A stretch of DNA of 55,070 nt from Agrobacterium genomosp. 13 str. CFBP 6927 (GTDB taxonomy: Bacteria; Pseudomonadota; Alphaproteobacteria; Rhizobiales; Rhizobiaceae). Made by a program: the position numbers and the translations under genes. The notes under the pieces are model-generated. The model made no database searches and had not been told where the DNA came from. It was given only the letters and a program-made list of their open reading frames with translations. The stretch covers positions 262,954 to 318,023 of the forward strand of contig LT009757.1 in assembly GCA_900012615.1 (NCBI GenBank), written 5' to 3'. Within the stretch, counting starts at the first letter, position 1, and each line of letters begins with the position of its first letter. Below are positions 46,944-54,991 of the stretch, piece after piece.

Positions 46944-47942
46944 TCAGGCCGACTGCACAGCCTGTATCTTCTCGATGCCGCCAACAATGCCGGAGAAATC
47001 CTGCCAGACGCCCTGCGCGCCCTTGCGCCATTCGTCCAGTGCTTCCGGCTGCAGCACCTTGCCGCCCTTCGAAAGCGCAAGCTCGACGGACTTTACTTCG
47101 TCCTCGACGATCAGCTGGTTGAAATATTGCGCGCCTTCGCTCGAGGCTTCCAAGAGAACCTTCTTCTCTTCGTCATCCAGCTGGTTCCAGAAGGTCGCAC
47201 CGTAATAGACGACGCCTGAAGCCCAGATGTGGCCGGTTTCCGTCAGATAGGGCACGACCTCGTAAAGCTTGAAGCCGGCATAAGCGGACTTGGTGAGATC
47301 CATGGCATCAGCCACGCCGGTTGCCAGCGCATTATAGGTCTCGGTGATCGGGATACCGACCGGGGTGGTGCCGAAGGCGCTCCAGAGCTTGGTGTGCAGC
47401 GGGCTCTGGATGACGCGGATCTTCTTGCCTTCCAGCTGCTCCGGCCGGGTTACCGGCTCCTTGGTCAGAAGATGGCGAGCACCGTAATTGATGAAATCGG
47501 CGGCGATGAATTGCTGGGCGGCGAGCTTCGTCTTCAGATCAGTGCCAGTCTCGCCCGTCACCACCTTGCGCACATGGTCGGCATCGCGAAACAGGAAGGG
47601 CAGATCGAGGATCTGCAGTTCCGGCACCCAGCCGGAAAGCGAGGAAACGGTGGAAAGGCTCGCCTGAACCGATCCGAGCCGGATATTTTCCGCCACTTCC
47701 TTTTCACCACCCAGCGCACCGCTCTTGACGATGTTGAAGCGGAAACGGCCGGGCAGCTTCGCTTCCACCAGCTCGCTGATCTTCACCCAGATTTTCGTCT
47801 CCGGCTTGTCATCGGCAAACAGCGAGGCAACCGTGAGGCTGCGGGTTCGAGCATTTGCCGTGCGCACAAAGGCCGGAGCGGCAAGCGTTGCGGCGCCGAT
47901 GGCGGAGAGTTTGAGGAGATTGCGGCGATCGATAGTAGTCAT
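46944..47942 (-). CDS. TRAP transporter periplasmic binding protein (DctP family) of the sulfonate-type cluster
   Basis: The 332-residue protein has a twin-arginine-like signal (TIDRRNLLKLSAIGAATLAAP). The DctP fold follows, with LEGKKIRVIQSPLHTKLWSAFG carrying the ligand Arg and ITETYNALATGVADAMD. It is the last gene of a minus-strand operon with the fused TRAP permease, an SsuD-like monooxygenase and a leaderless binding-protein homologue. The ligand is therefore probably an organosulfonate or other organosulfur acid. This is inference from context. Confidence 0.87.
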   Translation of the reverse strand: MTTIDRRNLLKLSAIGAATLAAPAFVRTANARTRSLTVASLFADDKPETKIWVKISELVEAKLPGRFRFNIVKSGALGGEKEVAENIRLGSVQASLSTVSSLSGWVPELQILDLPFLFRDADHVRKVVTGETGTDLKTKLAAQQFIAADFINYGARHLLTKEPVTRPEQLEGKKIRVIQSPLHTKLWSAFGTTPVGIPITETYNALATGVADAMDLTKSAYAGFKLYEVVPYLTETGHIWASGVVYYGATFWNQLDDEEKKVLLEASSEGAQYFNQLIVEDEVKSVELALSKGGKVLQPEALDEWRKGAQGVWQDFSGIVGGIEKIQAVQSA

Positions 47943-47958
47943 GATTGAAACCCCAAAT

Positions 47959-49791
47959 TTAGAAGAAAATGGCCCAGGCGCACAGAATGGCGAGGGAAAC
48001 GAGAAGAGAGACGAGATAGGGAACGACGGCGCGGAAAAGCGCGGTCGCCGGAATACGGGTGACGCCGCTGACCACGAAGATCAGCATGCCGAGCGGCGGC
48101 GTCAGGCCATGGATCATCAGATTGACCACGAGGATGACGCCGAAATGGATCGGATCGATGCCGGCGGCCACGGCCGCAGGCAGCAGGATCGGCCCGAACA
48201 GCAGAATGGCCGCGCCGATATCCAGCACCAGTCCCACCACAAGCAGGATGAGGTTGGAGAGCAGCAGCACAGCGATCTTGCTGCCGCCGAGCAAAGTCAC
48301 GAAGTCAGTGACGAGGCCCGAGACATTGTCGACCGCCAGCAGGAAGGCGAAAGGCCCCGCCGTGCCGATCAGAAGACCAATGGCCGCCGCCTCACCAGCC
48401 GATTGCCGGAAGGTCGCGAAAATGCGGCCTGCCCCCAGCCGGTAACCGAAACCGAGAAACAGCGTGTAGAGAGCGGCAAGAGCCGCAGCCTCCGTGGTGG
48501 TGACAACGCCGATGCGGATGCCGACCACCACGATGACGCCAAGCCCGAAGGCAGGTATCGCAGCTATGGCCGAACGCCAGCGTTCGCTGCCTGTCGCGCG
48601 CGGCAAGGTATCGACGCTGCGCACGCTGAAATGGATCGCCACCGCAAGGCAGACCGCCATCAGCCCGCCGGCAAAGAAACCGCCGACCAGCAGCGAGCCG
48701 ACCGACAGGTTGGTCGCCGTGGCGAGGATGAGAAAGGCGATGGAAGGCGGAATGACATTGTCCAGCACGGAGGTGGCGGCAATGATCGCGCCCGCCTGCG
48801 CCGGAGGATAGCCATGTTTCACCAGTTCCGGCTGGAAGGTGGAGGCGCCGAAGGCGGCATTGGCGACCGATGAGCCGGACGCGCCGGAAAACAGCACGCT
48901 GGTCAAAAGCGTCGTCTGCGCCAGGCCTGCGCGCCGGTGGCCAACCATGGAGGCGGCAAAACGGACCAGCTGGTTGGCGACGCCCGATTCCGTCAGCAGG
49001 CTTCCGGCCAGCAGGAAGAAGGGAATGGCGAGCAGAAGGAATTTCGACATGCCGGTCACGGTTGACGAAACGATGGCCGGTTCCGGCAAGGTGCTGCCGA
49101 AGGCAATCGCCACATAGGCGGCGGCAAGGAAGGCATGGGCAAGCGGCGCGGCGAGCACGAGCCCCACGGCCGCCGTCAGCGCCAGAAACAGGCTCGGCGG
49201 CAGGCTCGTATCAACGAAAACTTCCGGCAGACCAACATAGGCCACGACTGCGATGGCGAGAGATGTGAGAACGGCAAACAGCTTGCCTTCACTGATACGC
49301 TGAAGTGCCAGATAAAGAAGGATAAGCGCGCCGCCTGCACCCAGAAAGCCGAAACGCACCCATTCCGGCAGGCCAAGCGTCGGAGACGTGCCGCCGAGCA
49401 TCGCCGCGATCTCTACCCCGCCGAAGGCGAGGATGAGTGCGGCGACAAAGGAGAAGGCATCGGCCAGCACTTCGGTTACCGCGTGAAATCGCTGAGGCAA
49501 AAACCGCACAAAAACGTCAAGCCGCATGGCGAGAGCGCTTTTGAGGCTGAGCGGCGCACCGACCGCGATCATGGCCACATGCAGCCAGATGCCGAGGTCT
49601 TCCGCGCCGATAAAGCCGGTATGGAACAGGTAACGCAGGGTGACGTTGACCAGCACCACCACGAGAAGCGTTGCAAGGATCGCGGCGGCGACTGCGCCGA
49701 GCGCCTTGTCGAGAATGGCAAGCGCCCGCTCTGCTGCGAGCTGCGGGCCGATGCGCCGTTGCGCGATTGTTGTTGCCGGACTTGCCGTCAT
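47959..49791 (-). CDS. TRAP transporter fused small-large permease (DctQM)
   Basis: The 610-residue protein fuses a DctQ domain (about residues 15-165; VNVTLRYLFHTGFIGAEDLGIWLHVAM) to a DctM domain (FLLLAIPFFLLAGSLLTESG, FSGASGSSVANAAFGAS, LDNVIPPSIAFLILA, HGLTPPLGMLIFV). ATG 49791 with GGAGAGA upstream is preferred to the far-upstream start at 49905, which would overlap the ssuD-like gene. It forms the membrane part of a Na+-driven importer with the DctP protein encoded 16 bp downstream. Confidence 0.87.
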   Translation of the reverse strand: MTASPATTIAQRRIGPQLAAERALAILDKALGAVAAAILATLLVVVLVNVTLRYLFHTGFIGAEDLGIWLHVAMIAVGAPLSLKSALAMRLDVFVRFLPQRFHAVTEVLADAFSFVAALILAFGGVEIAAMLGGTSPTLGLPEWVRFGFLGAGGALILLYLALQRISEGKLFAVLTSLAIAVVAYVGLPEVFVDTSLPPSLFLALTAAVGLVLAAPLAHAFLAAAYVAIAFGSTLPEPAIVSSTVTGMSKFLLLAIPFFLLAGSLLTESGVANQLVRFAASMVGHRRAGLAQTTLLTSVLFSGASGSSVANAAFGASTFQPELVKHGYPPAQAGAIIAATSVLDNVIPPSIAFLILATATNLSVGSLLVGGFFAGGLMAVCLAVAIHFSVRSVDTLPRATGSERWRSAIAAIPAFGLGVIVVVGIRIGVVTTTEAAALAALYTLFLGFGYRLGAGRIFATFRQSAGEAAAIGLLIGTAGPFAFLLAVDNVSGLVTDFVTLLGGSKIAVLLLSNLILLVVGLVLDIGAAILLFGPILLPAAVAAGIDPIHFGVILVVNLMIHGLTPPLGMLIFVVSGVTRIPATALFRAVVPYLVSLLVSLAILCAWAIFF

Positions 49792-49819
49792 GTCTTGTCT
49801 CTCCACTCCCGCACCATGC

Positions 49820-50947
49820 TCAGGAGGCCTTGGCCGAGAGGTCGCGATCGAACAAAGTCGACCATGTGAATTGTTTTGCCGTCGAGACCTCACGCGATAC
49901 GTCAAGACGCGGCAGAACCTTTTCGCCGAAGCGGAAAGCCTCTTCCAGCAATGGCATACCGGAAAGGATGAAGGTATTCACGCCCGCCTTCTTATAGGCC
50001 TCCAGCGTGCGGATGACAGTATCCGGCGAACCGACAATCGCGGTTCCCGGGCCCGGACGAACAAGCCCGATGCCGGCCCAGAGGTTGGGCGCGATTTCGA
50101 GATCGCGCAGATTCTCCGGCTTCTGCCCGCCATGCATCGCCGTCATGCGCTGCTGGCCGACGGAATCCGTCTTGCCGACGAAACGCTGATTGGCGGCAAT
50201 GGCCCGCTCATCCATGCGCCCGTAGAGATCGGCGGCGGCGGCCCAGGCCTCTTCATCCGTATCACGCACAATAACATAGAGACGAATGCCGTATTCCAGC
50301 TCGCGGCCAAGCTTCTCCGCCCGCGCCTTGACGAGATCGACCTTTGCGCCGATCTGGTCCGGCGTTTCACCCCAGGAAAGATAGGTCTCGACATGTTTGG
50401 CCGCGACATCGATGGCCTTGTCCGAGGAGCCGCCAAACCACAATGGCGGAGGCTCGATGCCCTGCCCCACCGGCAGCGCCAACTTTGCGCCCTCCGTCTG
50501 GAAATGCCGCCCCTTGAAATCGACTGTTTCGCCGGCAAAAAGACGGTGCCAGATCTGCAGATATTCATCCGCCATATCGTAACGCTCGTCATGCGGCATG
50601 GTCATGCCGTATGCGCCGAGCATCTTCGCATCGCCCGAGACGACATTGATCAGCAGGCGTCCGCGCGAAAACTCCTGAAGCGTTGCCGCCATCTTGGCGA
50701 GCAGCGTCGGCGCGACAAGGCCCGGATGAATGGCGACCAGAAACTTTAGCCGCTCGGTATAGGAAAGCAGCGCGCCCGCCAGAACCCAGACGTCATGCGC
50801 GCCTGTGGCAAACAGCGCACCGGTATAACCCAGCTGGTCGTAAGCCAGAGCCAGCTGTTTGTAATAACCGAGATCGACCTTGCGGGACCCTTCCGGCTGC
50901 CAGGGATAAGCGCCGTCGGGCGCGCACATGTACCAGAAAACATTCAT
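49820..50947 (-). CDS. SsuD-like FMNH2-dependent alkanesulfonate monooxygenase
   Basis: The 375-residue protein is a class C luciferase-like monooxygenase, similar in length to E. coli SsuD (381). Typical segments are VFWYMCAPDGAYPWQ at the start, LKFLVAIHPGLVAPTLLAKMAATL, GRLLINVVSGDAKMLGAYG and PPLWFGGSSDKAIDVAAKHVETYLSWGE. It should cleave C-S bonds of sulfonates, giving an aldehyde and sulfite, with FMNH2 from a separate reductase that is not in this window. Its ATG overlaps the upstream gene's stop by 4 bp. Dibenzothiophene-sulfone-type or EDTA-type monooxygenases are alternatives in the same fold. Confidence 0.85.
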   Translation of the reverse strand: MNVFWYMCAPDGAYPWQPEGSRKVDLGYYKQLALAYDQLGYTGALFATGAHDVWVLAGALLSYTERLKFLVAIHPGLVAPTLLAKMAATLQEFSRGRLLINVVSGDAKMLGAYGMTMPHDERYDMADEYLQIWHRLFAGETVDFKGRHFQTEGAKLALPVGQGIEPPPLWFGGSSDKAIDVAAKHVETYLSWGETPDQIGAKVDLVKARAEKLGRELEYGIRLYVIVRDTDEEAWAAAADLYGRMDERAIAANQRFVGKTDSVGQQRMTAMHGGQKPENLRDLEIAPNLWAGIGLVRPGPGTAIVGSPDTVIRTLEAYKKAGVNTFILSGMPLLEEAFRFGEKVLPRLDVSREVSTAKQFTWSTLFDRDLSAKAS

Positions 50948-51795
50948 CTGCCGCCTCCCGTGCTGGCTGATTGCCCGGTCAGAACCGGTAAAGAGAAATG
51001 ACCGTGCCTGTAAAGCGTATCGGCCTCCTCCTGCTGTTCGGCAAGGATATTTTCGGCAGCGGCCACGACCGAAAGGTCACGCGACCTCAGCACCTTGGCC
51101 CAGGACTGCGCATCACCTTCGCTGCCTGGTTCCGCGGCGAGAAGGGCGGCGGCTTTGTCGATATCCGCCATCACGGCCCGGCCGACGCGATCCAGTTCAG
51201 CCGCAATTGCCTGCCCTGTCTCGCCCGCTATGTTGTGGCGCGCAAGCGTCCAGAATAGCGAACGGTTGGGAATGGTCGAGCCACAGCGAACCAGAAGGCT
51301 GATCTCCTCATGGGTCAGGGCCTTTTCCAGCCGCGGCGACATCGTCACCCAGGCATCGACACGGCCTTCCACGAGATCGCGCAGGCTATCGCTGTCGCCG
51401 CTTTCAATACGGGTCACATCCGCAAGGCCAAGCCCCACGCCTTCCAGGCTGCGCGCCAGCAGATAGGTGTGAAACGATCCGTCAATCAACGATATGCGTT
51501 TTCCCGCAAGATCCGCTGCGGAGCGGATCGGGGTGTCGCGCCTCACGAGGATCGCGCCATTGGCGGGCCGTGGTGCGGACGCGGCGATATAGACCGCTGA
51601 AAGCCCGCGTGCATCCGCCTCAATGGGCGGCGTCGAACCAGTACCGCCGAAATGGATTTCGCCCTTTTCCAGAAGCGCCGCCGTGTCGCGGCCTTCACGA
51701 TAGGCCACGAATTGCGGATCGAATTCTTCAAAGGCGCCGGGCCAGAGCCGGGCGAGCCGTAAATGCAGATTGTTGGGATGGACCCCGATTTTCAT
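50944..51795 (-). CDS. SsuA/NMT1-type binding-protein homologue without signal peptide
   Basis: The 283-residue protein has the type II binding fold of SsuA, TauA and Thi5 (IHFGGTGSTPPIEADARG, AILVRRDTPIRSAADLAGKRISLIDGSFHTYLLARSLEGVGL, VEGRVDAWVTMSPRLEKAL). It begins directly with the first beta strand, MKIGVHPNNLHLRLARLW. An in-frame TGA lies four codons upstream, so no signal peptide can be added. It should be cytoplasmic. DszB desulfinase is a known cytoplasmic enzyme with this fold, but the DszB catalytic Cys near residue 27 is absent here; the only Cys is in VRCGSTIPN. It may be a sensor, chaperone or enzyme for the SsuD partner, with which it overlaps. Confidence 0.75.
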   Translation of the reverse strand: MKIGVHPNNLHLRLARLWPGAFEEFDPQFVAYREGRDTAALLEKGEIHFGGTGSTPPIEADARGLSAVYIAASAPRPANGAILVRRDTPIRSAADLAGKRISLIDGSFHTYLLARSLEGVGLGLADVTRIESGDSDSLRDLVEGRVDAWVTMSPRLEKALTHEEISLLVRCGSTIPNRSLFWTLARHNIAGETGQAIAAELDRVGRAVMADIDKAAALLAAEPGSEGDAQSWAKVLRSRDLSVVAAAENILAEQQEEADTLYRHGHFSLPVLTGQSASTGGGR

Positions 51796-51818
51796 GTCGA
51801 CACCTCATTTCGCAATCA

Positions 51819-51837
51819 ATCTACTTTTTTATAGAAT
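51819..51837. promoter_or_regulatory. Candidate ArsR operator 1
   Basis: ATCTACTTTTTTATAGAAT is an imperfect inverted repeat of the CTAC-N6-GTAG type. It lies 24 bp upstream of the leaderless binding-protein gene. Confidence 0.55.
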
Positions 51838-51885
51838 GTTTTCGAGGAACGTTTTGGCGATCCTCGGCCGGAAAGCGAAAGAGAA

Positions 51886-51904
51886 ATCTACTAATCCTGT
51901 AGAT
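51886..51904. promoter_or_regulatory. Candidate ArsR operator 2
   Basis: ATCTAC-TAATCCT-GTAGAT is a perfect inverted repeat with 6-bp arms in the middle of the divergent promoter region. It shares the CTAC/GTAG arms with sites 1 and 3. Confidence 0.6.
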
Positions 51905-51970
51905 TTTAAAAAATGCTTGATCGGGTCGAACTAGCTTTCATCAAGCCATTGAAATTTATCACCATACATT

Positions 51971-51984
51971 CTACTTTTTTGTAG
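51971..51984. promoter_or_regulatory. Candidate ArsR operator 3
   Basis: CTAC-TTTTTT-GTAG is a perfect inverted repeat that ends one base before the TTG start proposed for the regulator gene. It suggests autorepression. Confidence 0.6.
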
Positions 51985-51985
51985 T

Positions 51986-52372
51986 TTGAAAAATGGGCCT
52001 GTAGTCGTGACGAAACCGGTTTCCAATCTCATCTGCCGCAGCGTGGTGGAAGCGAGCGAGCTTTTGAAGCTTGTCGCCAACGCCAATCGTCTGGCCATCG
52101 TCTGTTATCTCATGGAAACGGAAGCTTCCGTTTCCGCACTGGAATACGAACTCGGCATCCAGCAGCCAACGCTTTCGCAGCAACTTGCCGAATTGCGCGA
52201 CGCTGGTGTGATCGAAGGCTCGCGGGAAGGCAAAGCGGTGATCTATCGTGTCACCGATCCGCGAATTATTGAGCTCGTTCTGACGCTACGCGGTCTTTAC
52301 ACGGACCTTTCCGACGTAACCGGCAAGAAAGGCAGACGGGCACTGCCGCTGGATGAGGCGATGTTCGACTAA
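51986..52372 (+). CDS. ArsR-family regulator, BigR/SqrR-like
   Basis: The 128-residue winged-helix regulator reads ASELLKLVANANRLAIVCYL, LEYELGIQQPTLSQQLAELRDAGVI, EGKAVIYRV. This is the ArsR subgroup with BigR, YgaV and SqrR, which sense reactive sulfur through two Cys. Cys40 matches the first of these. The second, expected after GLY near the C-terminus, is Thr106. Cys17 could substitute. The start is uncertain: TTG 51986 abuts operator 3 and lacks a ribosome site, and GTG 52007 is an alternative. It probably represses the divergent TRAP/SsuD operon and its own gene. Confidence 0.82.
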   Translation: MKNGPVVVTKPVSNLICRSVVEASELLKLVANANRLAIVCYLMETEASVSALEYELGIQQPTLSQQLAELRDAGVIEGSREGKAVIYRVTDPRIIELVLTLRGLYTDLSDVTGKKGRRALPLDEAMFD

Positions 52373-52373
52373 C

Positions 52374-53003
52374 ATGATCGACCTTTATACCTGGATCACA
52401 CCCAACGGCCTTAAAATCTCGATTGCACTGGAAGAACTTGGCCTGCCCTATCGAAGCCACGCCATCGACATCGAAAAAGGCGAGCAATTTGCCGCCAATT
52501 ACGTCCGCATCAATCCCGGCTCGAAAATCCCTGCGATTGTCGACGATGAAAACGGCACCGTCCTGACGGAATCGAACGCGATCCTGATCTATCTTGCCGA
52601 AAAGGCAGGCCGGCTTCTGCCCGCCGCCGCGACCGAGCGACTGGTTGTCACCGAATGGCTGATGTGGCAGGCTGCCAATTTCGGCCCGACACTCGGTTAT
52701 GCCCATTATTTCCTGACCTACCATGCCGGACAGGCCCCCTTTGCCGAAACGCGTTTCGCGGCAGATGTGGCGCGGCTTTACCGGACATTGAACGACCGCT
52801 TGAGTGAGCGGGAGTTCGTGGCCGGCGATTTTTCAATAGCCGACATTGCCATCTGGCCATGGGTCTCCCGTTTCGCCCGCCACAGGATCAACCTCGACGA
52901 CTTTCCAGCCGTGCAGACATGGTATCGCCATCTCGGACAGCGGGAAAGTTTTAAGCGCGGTTACCGTATACCTTTCGCGACATTGGATGTGCCGGGCCTG
53001 TAA
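52374..53003 (+). CDS. Glutathione S-transferase, YfcG/Nu-class-like
   Basis: The 209-residue protein has a thioredoxin-like N-domain (IDLYTWITPNGLKISIALEELGLPY; INPGSKIPAIVD with cis-Pro; LTESNAILIYLAEK) and an all-helical C-domain (REFVAGDFSIADIAIWPWVSR). It resembles E. coli YfcG, which has disulfide-bond oxidoreductase activity. ATG 52374 lies one base after the regulator stop, so the two are co-transcribed. A role in handling reactive sulfur or glutathione adducts is inferred from the neighbours. Confidence 0.87.
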   Translation: MIDLYTWITPNGLKISIALEELGLPYRSHAIDIEKGEQFAANYVRINPGSKIPAIVDDENGTVLTESNAILIYLAEKAGRLLPAAATERLVVTEWLMWQAANFGPTLGYAHYFLTYHAGQAPFAETRFAADVARLYRTLNDRLSEREFVAGDFSIADIAIWPWVSRFARHRINLDDFPAVQTWYRHLGQRESFKRGYRIPFATLDVPGL

Positions 53004-53009
53004 CCAGCT

Positions 53010-54845
53010 TCAGCAGGCAACGAGGTGGCCGGGCGAAACCTCGCGATATTCACGCGGCTTGACGACATAATCGACGGCGCGGATCGGGCTTTTCAGCTCG
53101 TCATTCGCAGCACCCCGCCGCGTGTTGCGGCGATCCGGATCCGGCACCGGCACGGCCGCCATCAGCTTGCGGGTATAGTCATGCTGCGGATTGTCGAAGA
53201 CAGCGGCGCGTGGGCCGATTTCGACGATCTCGCCGAGATACATCACCGCCACCCGGTGGCTGACGCGCTCCACCACCGCCATATCATGGCTGATGAACAG
53301 GAAGGCAAGGTCGAGGCTCTGTTGCAGATCCAGCATCAGGTTGATGACCTGCGCCTTGATGGAAACATCGAGCGCCGACACGCTTTCGTCGGCAACGATC
53401 ACCTTGGGCTGAAGGGCGAGCGCGCGCGCTATGCAGATGCGCTGGCGCTGGCCGCCGGAAAATTCATGTGGGTAACGCGAAGCCATGTCCGGTGAGAGAC
53501 CGACTTTTTTGAGCATGCCGGCCACCACATCCTTCGCCTCGCGGGCGCTTCCCATGCGGTGCTCCAGAAAAGGTTCGGCAATCGCCGCACCCACCGTCAT
53601 ACGCGGATTGAGCGAGGCGAAAGGGTCCTGAAAGATCATCTGAACCGTCTTGCGCATATCCCGCATGCCCGTCTTGTCGAGGGCGAGAATGTTTTCGCCG
53701 TTGACCACGACCGAGCCGGCATCCGGCTCTATCAGCCGCATGATGGCGCGTCCGGTGGTGGATTTGCCGCAGCCGCTTTCGCCCACCAATGACAATGTTT
53801 CACCGGCCCTGAGATCGAAGGACACGTTTTCCACCGCGTGGACGCGGCCACTGAGCCGTCCCAGAAGACCGGAGTGGATATCGAAACGCTTGGTCAGCCC
53901 CTCCACCTTCAGGACCGGCTGTGCGGCGGCGTCGACTGTATCGGCCGGACGCGCCGGCTCCTGCGTTTCACCCGTGGTGGTATTGACGATGGGAAAACGG
54001 AGCGGTCTTTCCTCGCCTTTCATCGACCCCAGAACCGGAACGGCGGACAAAAGTGCGCGCGTATAGGGATGTTTGCCGCGATGGAAAATATCCGCCGTCG
54101 CACCGACTTCCACCTGCTCGCCGCGATACATGACGACCGTGCGGTCGGCGATTTCGGCGACCACACCCATATCATGGGTAATGAAGAGGACCGACGTGCC
54201 CTCCTCTTCCTGCAGCGTCTTGATGAGGTCGAGGATCTGGCCCTGAATGGTCACATCGAGCGCCGTCGTCGGCTCGTCGGCGATCAGGAGCTTCGGTTTG
54301 GAGGCGAGCGCCATGGCGATCATCACTCGCTGACGCATGCCGCCGGAAAAGCGGTGCGGATATTCATCGAAGCGCGAGGCGGCAGACGGGATGCGGACCT
54401 TTTCGAGAAGGCGGATCGTCTCCGCCCGCGCTTCAGCTTTCGACATCGGCTGGTGGCACAGCAAAGCCTCGGAAATCTGGTCGCCGATGGTAAAGAGCGG
54501 ATTGAGGCTGGTCATCGGCTCCTGAAAGATCATGGCCACTTCATTGCCCCGCACCCGCCGCATGGCATCTTCGGAAAGTGACAGCAGGTTGCGACCGCCG
54601 AGCAGGATTTCACCCTGCACCCTGCTGCTTTCGCGGTCCAGCAGCCGCATGATGGAAAGCGATGTAACGCTTTTGCCCGAACCGCTTTCACCGACGATCG
54701 CAACCGTCTCGCCCGGCCCGACATCGAAGGAAATATCACGCACCACGGGCTTCCAGCCGCCATCCACGTGAAAAGACGTGGTGAGATTGCGGACGGAAAG
54801 CACGGCATTTTCGGCACCAAGCGGTGCTGCCTGCGGCATGGTCAT
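53010..54845 (-). CDS. Fused dipeptide/oligopeptide-type ABC transporter ATPase
   Basis: The 611-residue protein combines DppD- and DppF-like ATPases. Domain 1 has GESGSGKSVTS, signature FSGGMRQR and LLIADEPTTALD. Domain 2 has GESGCGKSTTG, signature FSGGQRQRICIARA and VIVADESVSALD. Each has a downstream oligopeptide-ABC extension (RGKHPYTRALLSAVPV; NPQHDYTRKLMAAVPVPDP). The layout equals GsiA/YejF. ATG 54845 with GGGAACG upstream is chosen; the extended frame reads through the repeat. Its permeases and binding protein are not in the window and, if linked, lie beyond the right edge. It converges on the gst gene with a 6-bp gap. Confidence 0.88.
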   Translation of the reverse strand: MTMPQAAPLGAENAVLSVRNLTTSFHVDGGWKPVVRDISFDVGPGETVAIVGESGSGKSVTSLSIMRLLDRESSRVQGEILLGGRNLLSLSEDAMRRVRGNEVAMIFQEPMTSLNPLFTIGDQISEALLCHQPMSKAEARAETIRLLEKVRIPSAASRFDEYPHRFSGGMRQRVMIAMALASKPKLLIADEPTTALDVTIQGQILDLIKTLQEEEGTSVLFITHDMGVVAEIADRTVVMYRGEQVEVGATADIFHRGKHPYTRALLSAVPVLGSMKGEERPLRFPIVNTTTGETQEPARPADTVDAAAQPVLKVEGLTKRFDIHSGLLGRLSGRVHAVENVSFDLRAGETLSLVGESGCGKSTTGRAIMRLIEPDAGSVVVNGENILALDKTGMRDMRKTVQMIFQDPFASLNPRMTVGAAIAEPFLEHRMGSAREAKDVVAGMLKKVGLSPDMASRYPHEFSGGQRQRICIARALALQPKVIVADESVSALDVSIKAQVINLMLDLQQSLDLAFLFISHDMAVVERVSHRVAVMYLGEIVEIGPRAAVFDNPQHDYTRKLMAAVPVPDPDRRNTRRGAANDELKSPIRAVDYVVKPREYREVSPGHLVAC

Positions 54846-54895
54846 GATCGTTCCCTTCTTTTTATGTTTCAACTCAGGCACAGCGTTGCGGCAAA

Positions 54896-54945
54896 TTTCT
54901 TCTCCCCGCCGGGGAGAAGGTGGCCCGAAGGGTCGGATGAGGGGG
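54896..54945. repeat. Intergenic palindromic repeat, right copy (inverted)
   Basis: It is the exact reverse complement of bases 5-54 over 50 bp. It sits about 50 bp upstream of the fused ABC ATPase start, inside what would be its leader. Confidence 0.8.
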
Positions 54946-54991
54946 CGACGTTTGAGATAGACCGCACCCTCGCCCCCCACACGCACACCGC

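Noticed and set aside
47725..48873. 382-codon plus-strand frame rich in Asp, Gln and His
   Set aside because: It is antisense to the TRAP genes. The repetitive polar composition mirrors hydrophobic codons on the other strand.
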